In this document: positions 5,930 to 12,073 of the stretch, piece after piece
Layout: each line of letters opens with the position of its first letter
Position numbering within the stretch: the stretch's first letter is position 1
DNA from: Pseudomonadota bacterium
Lineage (GTDB): Bacteria; Pseudomonadota; Alphaproteobacteria; Rhizobiales; Methyloligellaceae
Length of the DNA stretch: 13,801 nt
Reading direction: 5' to 3'
Assembly: GCA_022567275.1 (NCBI GenBank)
Contig: JADFHH010000008.1
Location: 1-13,801, forward strand
Made by a program: the position numbers and the translations under genes
The notes under the pieces: model-generated
Told to the model about the DNA's origin: nothing
The model's database searches: none
Seen by the model: the letters and a program-made list of their open reading frames with translations, nothing else

Positions 5930-8248
5930 GTGGATAAACTTTCAGCAGAACTTCTGAAATCCGCAGAACACCCAGGCCAATCTGATTCCGTGCGCGGATT
6001 GGCCGCGGACGAAGTTTTTTCCGATGGGCTGCTGGGTTGTCTCGAATTTATTTCCCGGCATTTCGACCGGTCCATTCCTGCCGGCGCCCTGGTCTCCGGT
6101 TTGCCCCTTGAAGAAGGCAGGCTGACGCCCAGATTGTTTCCCCGTGCTGCCGCCCGTGCCGGGCTTTCGGCCAGGGTCCTGCGCCGGCCGCTTGACAAGA
6201 TCACTTCGCTTCTGCTTCCCGCCGTGCTGCTGCTGGACGGGAATGAAACCGTTGTGCTCGTGGAGCTGGCGGGCAATGGCGCTGCACAGATCATTTTCCC
6301 GGAAACCGGCCGTGGCCTTGTGGAGATGGATGCTGAACAACTGACGCAGCGCTATTCCGGTTATTGCATTCTCGTGAAGCCCGAATATCAGTTCGAGAGG
6401 GTGGATGCCGGCAGCGGCAAACCCTCAGGCGAAAACTGGTTCTGGAGTGCGGTAACGCCGCTTTGGCCGAACTATCTGCAAATTCTGATCGCCGCGGCGC
6501 TGATCAACATACTGGCGCTGGCCTCTCCGCTTTTCATCATGAACGTCTATGATCGCGTTCTGCCAAACAAGGCGATATCCACATTGTGGGTGCTGGCGAT
6601 CGGCATCGCCATCGCCATCAGCTTCGACTTTATGCTCAAGATGTTGCGCAATTATCTGATCGGCAATGCCGGCCGCAGGGCTGACATTCTTCTGGCCAGC
6701 CGGTTGTTCGCGCATGTCCTGAACATGGATTTGAGCCAGCGGCCGATGAAGACCGGTGAATTTGCCAACCAGTTGCGGGATTTCGAGAATGTCCGCGAGT
6801 TTTTTACCTCCAATACGGTGGTGGTCCTGACGGACTTCATCTTTATCTGGCTGTTTATCTTCATCATCTACCAAATCGCCGGCGTGGCGGCTCTTGCGCC
6901 GATGGCCGCTGTTTTTCTTGTGCTGATTGCCGGCGGTTTGTTGCAGATCCCTCTCCACAAGGTCGTCCGGGACGCGCAATCGGAAGCGACCCACAGACAT
7001 TCCCTTCTCATCGAAGCATTGACGGGTCTTGAGACCATCAAGACAACACGCGCGGAGAGCCAGTTTCAGAGCAAGTGGGAGCAATTTGTCGGCAAGAACG
7101 CAAAAACGACTGAAAAGTTGCGGTCAATTTCGGCCATCGGCATGAATTTTACCTCCTTCACGCAACAATTCGTCACCGTGGGAGTGGTGATTATCGGCGT
7201 CTATCTGTTCGATCTGGGCGAGGTCTCGTCCGGCGCCATCATCGCAGCGGTGATCCTCGCCGGGCGCGCCGTCGGGCCCCTCGGCCAGATCGCCGGGACG
7301 ATCGGGCGCTCCCAGCAAGCATTTCACTCATTGGGCGTGTTGAACCAGATCATGTCGGTGCCTGGGGAAGATGAAGGCCAGCAGCGGCATATTGACCTTG
7401 CAATAACAGCCGGTTCGGTAGAATTTGAAAATGTCACATTTAACTACCCCGGTGCGGAAGTGCCGGCGCTAAAGGAACTGTCGTTAAAGATCGCGCCGGG
7501 CGAGCGTGTCGGGATCATCGGCCGTATCGGCTCGGGCAAGACGACGCTCGGGCGTCTGATATCGCGCCTCTATGTCCCGAGCGAAGGTTCGCTGCTGCTG
7601 GATGGCGTTGATGTGCGTCAATATCACCCCAGCGATATCCGCCGCCGGGTGGCGTTTATATCTCAGGACTCCGCCCTGTTTCATGGCTCGGTGAGAGACA
7701 ATATCGTGCTCGGGGCACCCCATGTGTCCGATGATCTGATGATACGCGCGGCGGATTTGGCTGGTGTCTCCGATTTTGTCAAGCGGCACCCGCAAGGGTT
7801 CAATATGCCGGTCGGTGAAGCGGGGCGCTTCCTCTCCAGCGGGCAACGCCAGTCGATCGCGCTGGCGCGGGCTTTTTTGTTCGATCCGCTGATATTGTTT
7901 CTCGATGAGCCGTCCGGCTCCATGGACATGGCGTCCGAACGGGCCTTGATAGAGAGGCTGAAAACCGCCTTTCGCAAGGATCAGACTGTGATCCTGACAA
8001 CCCATCGCACCAACATTCTCACGCTGGTTTCACGGCTGATTATCATCGAAAATGGCCGGGTGGCGGCCGATGGCCCGCGCGATGTCGTGCTCAAGGCGCT
8101 GCGCAAGCAGGCTGATTCGCAAACCACTAAAGATGCCGGAGCCCGGCAAGGCGCTGGAAAAGCGAGTTCTGCGAGACCGCGCAAGAAAAGCCTTACACCG
8201 TCTTCCGCGACAGACCATGATGTGAACAAGGTTGAGATCGAGAGATAA
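5930..8248 (+). CDS. Type I secretion ABC exporter, LapB-like (C39-like domain, membrane domain, ATPase)
   Basis: This is the inner-membrane ATPase that pushes an unfolded protein through the adaptor and TolC channel. From GTG 5930 it has 772 residues. Residues about 25-150 form a C39-like domain (GLLGCLEFISRHF, then LPLEEGRLTPRLFPRAAARAGLSARVLRRPL). The catalytic histidine of true C39 peptidases is replaced (GNETVVL where active members have GNHFVVL), so it should bind cargo and not cut a leader. Membrane helices span about 180-460, with ASPLFIMNVYDRVLPNKAISTLWVLAIG typical of LapB. The ATPase shows Walker A GRIGSGKTT (about 531-539), the Q-loop FISQD, signature LSSGQRQ, Walker B LILFLDEPSGSMD and H-loop TTHRTN. 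A basic, serine-rich tail of about 45 residues extends past the usual end. GTG 5930 has GGGGA just upstream; GTG 5855 adds 25 residues unlike the family and lacks a good site. The coding frame is intact; the next gene is not. Confidence 0.93.
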   Translation: MDKLSAELLKSAEHPGQSDSVRGLAADEVFSDGLLGCLEFISRHFDRSIPAGALVSGLPLEEGRLTPRLFPRAAARAGLSARVLRRPLDKITSLLLPAVLLLDGNETVVLVELAGNGAAQIIFPETGRGLVEMDAEQLTQRYSGYCILVKPEYQFERVDAGSGKPSGENWFWSAVTPLWPNYLQILIAAALINILALASPLFIMNVYDRVLPNKAISTLWVLAIGIAIAISFDFMLKMLRNYLIGNAGRRADILLASRLFAHVLNMDLSQRPMKTGEFANQLRDFENVREFFTSNTVVVLTDFIFIWLFIFIIYQIAGVAALAPMAAVFLVLIAGGLLQIPLHKVVRDAQSEATHRHSLLIEALTGLETIKTTRAESQFQSKWEQFVGKNAKTTEKLRSISAIGMNFTSFTQQFVTVGVVIIGVYLFDLGEVSSGAIIAAVILAGRAVGPLGQIAGTIGRSQQAFHSLGVLNQIMSVPGEDEGQQRHIDLAITAGSVEFENVTFNYPGAEVPALKELSLKIAPGERVGIIGRIGSGKTTLGRLISRLYVPSEGSLLLDGVDVRQYHPSDIRRRVAFISQDSALFHGSVRDNIVLGAPHVSDDLMIRAADLAGVSDFVKRHPQGFNMPVGEAGRFLSSGQRQSIALARAFLFDPLILFLDEPSGSMDMASERALIERLKTAFRKDQTVILTTHRTNILTLVSRLIIIENGRVAADGPRDVVLKALRKQADSQTTKDAGARQGAGKASSARPRKKSLTPSSATDHDVNKVEIER

Positions 8249-8250
8249 TC

Positions 8251-8271
8251 ATGGACGAACGCTGTCGGTAG
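8251..8271 (+). pseudogene. Four-codon remnant of a truncated downstream gene, probably the HlyD/LapC adaptor
   Basis: Two bases after the ABC exporter's TAA is an ATG (8251) with GAGAGA a few bases before it, the layout of a translationally coupled next gene. The frame reads ATG GAC GAA CGC and then enters the insertion sequence at 8263, where TGT CGG TAG ends it (MDERCR). Only 8251-8262 is original sequence. In TolC-LapB operons the third gene usually encodes the HlyD-type periplasmic adaptor, so that is the likely identity. Four codons cannot prove it, and none of the three plus-strand frames after the element (9704-9892) looks like an adaptor C-terminus. Confidence 0.6.
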
Positions 8272-8312
8272 CACACAGAGTTGTCCGGTTTTGATAGCAC
8301 ATTAATTGTCCG
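8263..8312 (+). repeat. Left terminal repeat of the insertion sequence, bipartite
   Basis: The end holds the tip TGTCGG and two copies of a unit of the form TAGCACA-N4-TTGTCCG, at 8269-8288 and 8295-8312. The two-unit layout is mirrored at the right end and probably marks two transposase binding sites. Confidence 0.85.
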
Positions 8313-8332
8313 CTTCTGTTTTTGTTGTTGGT

Positions 8333-8383
8333 CCTGTGGGCCCTGTGGGCAAGCGCTTTGGCGGTTGTCCACAAGTCCACAGG
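8333..8383. repeat. Imperfect inverted repeat built from four TGTGGRC units, inside the insertion sequence
   Basis: Arm one (8333-8352, starting CCTGTGGGCCC) and the reverse complement of arm two (8365-8383, starting CCTGTGGACTT) match over about 19 bases with few differences, around a 12-base loop GCGCTTTGGCGG. Each arm contains two direct copies of TGTGGRC, so four copies are arranged as two inverted pairs. It lies between the transposase stop codon and the left terminal repeat. No T run follows on either strand, so it is not a standard terminator. The unit resembles DnaA-box-like TGTGGA sequences, but a role is not shown. Confidence 0.75.
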
Positions 8384-8405
8384 CCTTTGGCTGCGTCGAA
8401 GCGGT

Positions 8406-9635
8406 TCACGCGGCATTTTTCAACACCTCCGGTGTGATCGGATTTCCAGTTTGGCCATAGCTGGCGATCTTGCCGGGCCCGTGGAATAAAGACAGGGTTC
8501 CATCCGGGTACTCATGGATCGTCACCCTGGCTTTGACATAGTGATGGCGCAGCGGGCTTTGTGGCAGCTGCAGCGTCTTGTTCTTGTAGCGTACGGTGTT
8601 GTCGCGCCCGACCACGCGTTGTTCGTGGACACACAAGACCTCCCGCGAGCATGACCCTGTCCCTAACCGCTGTGAAGCCGTTGTCCGGCAGGTGTGCGGG
8701 CACGGCAAAACGGGCGTTGTGGTCGGGCAGATAGGTTTTGGCGATGAACCGGTTGGCGTCCGCGATATTGCCGATCCCGGCGAGCTTCATCTCCTTGACC
8801 AGCCGATCCTGGAAGGTGGCGAACGCCCGCTCCGAGCGGCCGCGTGCTTCGGGGCTGTAGGCTGCGATATGTTCGATGCCCAAATGCCGCAACGCCCGGC
8901 CCACCTGGGTCGGATTGGTTTTGTCCACTTTTCCCCCGGCCTCGGGCGTGTGGAAGTAATGGCTGCCACGGTCGGTATAAAACGCCGCCGGCAGGCCATG
9001 TTCGCAAAACACCTGCAAAAGGGCGCGGAATGTCGAGGCGGTGCCTTCCTCGGCAACCAGAAAGGCTGAATAAACCTCGGAAGTCGCATCATCCAGGGTG
9101 ACAATCAGATCCAGCGGCGCGAGACCCTGGAGCCAGTCATGCGTGCTGCCGTCCCCCGCCTTCGCGCGGGCAGGCTCTGGTGCAGCATCATGCCCACGCA
9201 AGGCCGCCGCGTCCGCTTGCGCCGGTGGGCGCCACGGCGCGGCGCACGCACGACCAGGCCTGCCGTATGAAGCTGCGTCTTGGTCCAGGTGTAGCCCCAC
9301 TTGAAACCGCACTGTGAGCGCAAGTAATCGTGGAAATGTTTCACCGTCCAGCCCATGTGACGGCTGCGGTACTGATCCAGCAGCCATTCGATCTCGTCCG
9401 CCGGAACAGCCCGCGCCGACGTCCTGCCAAGCCGTCTGTCGAGCAGGCCATCCAGTCCCTCCTCCTCATAACGACCGCGGTAACGCCGGAAACTGCGCTC
9501 CGACATCCCCAGCATCTCCGCAGCCTCCAGCGCCGAAATCCTCCTGGCCTCCCAGCGGCTCAGCACATCGCGAAACTTCTGCATCCTTCGTTCCTGTAGC
9601 CAATGTGTCCGGTTCATCCCATTCCCCTCGCTCAT
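8406..9635 (-). pseudogene. Transposase, DDE/rve type, broken by two frameshifts
   Basis: On the minus strand the reading starts at ATG 9635 (MSEGNGMNRTHWLQERR) with a helix-turn-helix region (ISALEAAEMLGMSERSFRRY). The frame holds to MLHQ at 9177, resumes in another frame at 9153 (DGSTHDWLQGLAPLDLIVTLDD), and runs through YTDRGSHYF and SPEARGRSER, which supply the three acidic catalytic residues. It switches frame again near 8646 (to REVLCVHEQR) and ends with the TAA at 8406. The first lesion is a 23-base insertion (9154-9176); the second is explained by one extra C at about 8646. Removing both (24 bases) restores one frame of about 401 residues, close to a full-length transposase. The catalytic residues are intact, but no full protein can be made without frameshifting, so the element cannot move alone. 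Confidence 0.88.
9154..9176. repeat. 23-base palindromic insertion in the transposase gene (REP-like)
   Basis: The inserted bases separate the codon for Gln (9177-9179) from the codon for Asp (9151-9153) in a motif that should read MLHQDGS. On the minus strand they contain CCCGC-GCGAAG-GCGGG, a perfect five-base stem with a six-base loop. CCCGC/GAAGGCGGG palindromes of this kind are common dispersed repeats in alphaproteobacterial genomes, so this may be a tiny mobile or template-copied repeat. I see no second copy in this window. Confidence 0.65.
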
Positions 9636-9653
9636 ATCAAGGGAACCAGATAA

Positions 9654-9703
9654 CCGGACAACTCACGTGCTACATAAACCGGACAATTGATGTGCTGCCG
9701 ACA
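9654..9703 (-). repeat. Right terminal repeat of the insertion sequence, bipartite
   Basis: Read on the minus strand it begins TGTCGGCAGCACATCAATTG, then continues with a second unit TAGCACGTGAGTTGTCCGG. The two units lie at 9679-9697 and 9654-9672 and match those of the left end. The transposase start codon (9635) lies just inside. Confidence 0.85.
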
Positions 9704-9721
9704 ATACCGGTCCCTCTTGCA

Positions 9722-9750
9722 TTGTCTCGCGGCGGGGAGTGTCCTATAAC
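9722..9750 (+). promoter_or_regulatory. Predicted promoter of the hflK operon
   Basis: TTGTCT (9722-9727) and TATAAC (9745-9750) are separated by 17 bases. The -35 box begins only 19 bases outside the insertion sequence, so the sequence upstream of this promoter is now element DNA. A second possible -10 box, TATACA, lies at 9775-9780 without a clear partner. The leader to hflK would be about 135 bases. Confidence 0.45.
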
Positions 9751-9793
9751 CCACTCGGTTTTTCCGGTCCGTGCTATACAAGGCAGTGGAAAA

Positions 9794-9809
9794 CCGGCCC
9801 GTCGGCCGG
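9794..9809 (+). other. GC-rich hairpin in the hflK leader
   Basis: CCGGCC (9794-9799) and GGCCGG (9804-9809) form a six-base stem with loop CGTC, followed by more GC-rich sequence. It lies inside the predicted hflK leader. There is no T run. It might shape leader structure or be a remnant of the sequence that preceded the rearrangement. Confidence 0.3.
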
Positions 9810-9892
9810 GTCCGGGGCGCCGGGTTTGCGCGCGATGAGGCGGCGCAAACGATTCATCGAAATTCAGATTAAATAAGCGAGGACATTTCAAT

Positions 9893-10990
9893 ATGCCTTG
9901 GAGCAAGCAAAGCGGCGGCGGTGGCGGCGGCGGAGGAGGAGGCCCCTGGGGCCAGGGTCCCAGAGGCGGCAACGGCGGCCGCGGTCCGGGCCCTGATCTG
10001 GAGGATATCATCCGCAAGGGACAGGACCGGCTGAAGCAGGCCCTGCCAGGCGGCGGTTCGGGAAAACTCATGTGGATATTGGTGGTGCTCGGCATCACCG
10101 GCTTTTGGCTGATGAACTCCTTTTACACGGTGAAGCCTGAAGAAGAGGGGGTGGTGCTGCGCTTTGGCGAATATGTGCGCTCCACTCCGCCAGGGCTGCA
10201 TTTTATCATCTGGCCGATAGAGACGGTCGAGACGCCGAAAGTGCAGGAAGAAAACCAGATGAACTTCGGTTTGTCTTCGCGTGGCGGATCGCCCGAAGGG
10301 CTGATGCTGGCCGGCGATCAGAACATCGTCGATATCAGATTCACCGTGCTGTGGAAAATCTCCAACGCCCAGAATTTCCTGTTCGAAGTGCGCGATCCCG
10401 AACAGCTGGTGCGCGTTGTCGCGGAAAGCGCCATGCGCGAGGTCGTCGGGAGCACCCCGGGCGATCAAATCCGCACGCAAGGACGTCTGGAGGCGCAAAA
10501 CCAGGTACTGACCCTTATCCAGGAAACGCTTGATTCTTATAAATCAGGCATCCGCATAACCGGTGTGAAACTCGAGAAAGCAGACCCGCCTCCCTCGGTG
10601 ATCGACGCCTTCGAGGAAGTACAGCGCGCCGAGCAGAACCAGAACAAATTTATTCGCGAAGCGGAGTCCTACCGTAACAAGCTGCTTGGCGAAGCGCGCG
10701 GCGAATCGTCGAAAATCGTCGAGGACGCAAAAGCTTACCGGGCGCGCGTGGTCAACGAAGCCGAAGGCGAGGCGGAGCGTTTCATCTCCGTCTATAATGA
10801 ATACGTCAAGGCCAAGAACGTGACCCGCAAGCGGATATTCCTGGAAACCCTCGAAGAGGTCTATTCGAACACCAACAAGATCATTATCGAGACGGGCCAG
10901 GGATCGCCGGGCGTCGTGCCATATCTGCCCTTGCCCGAGATCGCGAAAAGAAGCAATTCCAGCCGCTCAAATCCGGCAGGAGGTCAATAA
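9893..10990 (+). CDS. hflK: FtsH protease modulator HflK (SPFH/band 7 family)
   Basis: This 365-residue inner-membrane protein forms, with HflC, the large periplasmic cage around the FtsH protease and controls which membrane proteins it degrades. A cytoplasmic N-terminus rich in glycine (ten consecutive Gly at residues 8-17) is followed by one membrane helix (about 59-78, KLMWILVVLGITGFWLMNSFY) and the periplasmic SPFH domain, starting TVKPEEEGVVLRFGEY and including PGLHFIIWPIETVETPKV. A long charged coiled coil follows (about 245-310, rich in Glu/Ala/Arg), then VPYLPLPEIAK near the end. GAGGA lies nine bases before the ATG. Its TAA overlaps the hflC start by one base, so the two are translationally coupled. 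Length and domains are normal. In many alphaproteobacteria folA lies upstream; here an insertion sequence does. Confidence 0.96.
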   Translation: MPWSKQSGGGGGGGGGGPWGQGPRGGNGGRGPGPDLEDIIRKGQDRLKQALPGGGSGKLMWILVVLGITGFWLMNSFYTVKPEEEGVVLRFGEYVRSTPPGLHFIIWPIETVETPKVQEENQMNFGLSSRGGSPEGLMLAGDQNIVDIRFTVLWKISNAQNFLFEVRDPEQLVRVVAESAMREVVGSTPGDQIRTQGRLEAQNQVLTLIQETLDSYKSGIRITGVKLEKADPPPSVIDAFEEVQRAEQNQNKFIREAESYRNKLLGEARGESSKIVEDAKAYRARVVNEAEGEAERFISVYNEYVKAKNVTRKRIFLETLEEVYSNTNKIIIETGQGSPGVVPYLPLPEIAKRSNSSRSNPAGGQ

Positions 10991-11877
10991 TGGGTAACGC
11001 AATTAAAGCCTTTGTTCTGGTGCTCGTGGCCGTGGCCGCGTTCGTCGCCTATTCCTCGTTCTTTATTCTCAATGAGCGCGAAAAGGCGCTTGTCATCCGG
11101 TTCGGTCAAATCCAGCGCACGGTGGATAAGCCCGGGCTCCACTTCAAGATGCCGCTCGTCGAGGAAATCGTTTTTGTCGAGGACCGGTTGCTGTTCTTCG
11201 AAAGCCTGGACAAGAGCGTGCAGGTCATTGACGGGCGCCGCTATAGCGTGGACGCCATCATCATGCTCAGGATCGTCAATCCGCAGAAATTCCGCGAGAC
11301 GGCCAATGCCTCTCTGAACCAGGTGCGCGACCGTCTCGAGACGCGTCTCGACGCCGCCTTGCGCCAGACCTACGGCAAGCGCACCTTTGCTTCCGCGCTG
11401 TCGAAGGATCGCCGGGCGATGATGCGCGAAATTCGCGATTCGGTCCGCATCGAGGCGCTGTCCCTGGGCGTTGATATTGTCGATGTCCGCATTCGCCGCA
11501 CCGATCTGATGCAGGACGTGCTCAAGGACACCTATGACCGCATGAACGCGGAACGCTTCGCGGAAGCGGCGCAGTTGCGCGCCATCGGCGATGCGGCGCG
11601 CCGCCGCATTCGCGCCGAAGCCGAACGCGAGGCGGTCGAGATGGTCTCCGTAGCCCAGAAGGAATCGGAAATCATCCGCGGCAAGGGCGAAGCCAGGCGC
11701 AACGCCGTGTTCGCCGACGCCTTTCAGCGCGATGAGGAGTTTTTCGCTTTCTATCGCTCCATGCAGGCCTATCCAAGGAGTCTGCGGGGCGAGGGTACGA
11801 CATTGGTTCTGACGCCGAATAGTGATTTTTTCCGTTATCTGAGGGATCCAAGCGGTAAGCTGCCAGACAGGAAATAA
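10990..11877 (+). CDS. hflC: FtsH protease modulator HflC (SPFH/band 7 family)
   Basis: This 295-residue partner of HflK has one N-terminal membrane helix (about 5-24, IKAFVLVLVAVAAFVAYSSF) and a periplasmic SPFH domain: FILNEREKALVIRFGQIQRTV, then KPGLHFKMPLVEEIVFVEDRLL. It also has the conserved LSLGVDIVDVRIRRTDL, a Glu/Ala/Arg-rich coiled coil, and the typical tail TLVLTPNSDFFRYLRD. AGGAGG is six bases before the ATG, which shares one base with the hflK stop. HflK and HflC assemble in equal amounts, in line with this coupling. Nothing looks damaged. Confidence 0.96.
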   Translation: MGNAIKAFVLVLVAVAAFVAYSSFFILNEREKALVIRFGQIQRTVDKPGLHFKMPLVEEIVFVEDRLLFFESLDKSVQVIDGRRYSVDAIIMLRIVNPQKFRETANASLNQVRDRLETRLDAALRQTYGKRTFASALSKDRRAMMREIRDSVRIEALSLGVDIVDVRIRRTDLMQDVLKDTYDRMNAERFAEAAQLRAIGDAARRRIRAEAEREAVEMVSVAQKESEIIRGKGEARRNAVFADAFQRDEEFFAFYRSMQAYPRSLRGEGTTLVLTPNSDFFRYLRDPSGKLPDRK

Positions 11878-11885
11878 GGTCAATA

Positions 11886-12071
11886 ATGTATGATTTGCTG
11901 GTCGCCGCCGGCCTGGTCCTGGTTATCGAGGGGCTGTTATGGGCCCTGGCGCCCGGTTTTGGCAGACGGATGCTCGACGCCGCATCGAAGATGCCGGATT
12001 CGAGCCTGCGGATAGGTGGCGCGGGCGCCGTTGCCGCCGGTGTGCTGGTGGTCTGGCTGGTGCGGGGATAG
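11886..12071 (+). CDS. DUF2065 small membrane protein (YjeT-like)
   Basis: This 61-residue protein has two predicted helices: about 3-22 (LLVAAGLVLVIEGLLWALAP) and about 42-59 (RIGGAGAVAAGVLVVWLV), with a basic loop between. The LVIEGLLWALAP motif followed by RIGG/GA-GV is characteristic of the DUF2065 family, which sits beside hflC in many proteobacteria. Its function is not established; the conserved location suggests a link to the HflKC-FtsH complex, which is inference. It starts eight bases after the hflC stop and ends two bases before the protease start, so it is in the same operon. Confidence 0.88.
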   Translation: MYDLLVAAGLVLVIEGLLWALAPGFGRRMLDAASKMPDSSLRIGGAGAVAAGVLVVWLVRG

Positions 12072-12073
12072 CC

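Larger units (their letters stand above)
8263..9703. mobile_element. Decayed insertion sequence (IS481/IS1202-like, ISNCY-type transposase)
   Basis: The element is 1441 bp long. The left end TGTCGGTAGCACA (from 8263) matches the reverse complement of the right end, TGTCGGCAGCACA (ending at 9703), and similarity continues for about 50 bp with a second repeat unit inside each end. It carries one transposase gene on the minus strand, now broken. The flanks are GAACGC on the left and ATACCG on the right, and no direct repeat of any length up to about 25 bases is apparent. This indicates loss of the target duplication by deletion or recombination. The family name is from recall of the transposase sequence; the boundaries come from the ends themselves. 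Confidence 0.88.

Noticed and set aside
4089..8262. Genomic island inserted at tRNA-Gln carrying the secretion genes
   Set aside because: No integrase is present and the tRNA 3' end is not repeated downstream within the window. Proximity alone is not enough.
9314..9838. 174-codon open frame on the plus strand across the element's right end
   Set aside because: It is mostly the antisense of the transposase and continues into the hflK leader; its composition is proline/arginine-rich and it shows no family motif. It is not a remnant of the lost adaptor gene.
9914..9945. GGC/GGA run in hflK as a phase-variable repeat
   Set aside because: Glycine-rich N-termini are normal in HflK, and the codons are mixed (GGC, GGT, GGA), so it is not a perfect slippage tract.
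10984..11883. 299-codon open frame on the minus strand opposite hflC
   Set aside because: It is a GC-codon shadow of hflC: the plus-strand protein is a clear SPFH family member and the antisense product has no recognisable domain or start signal.
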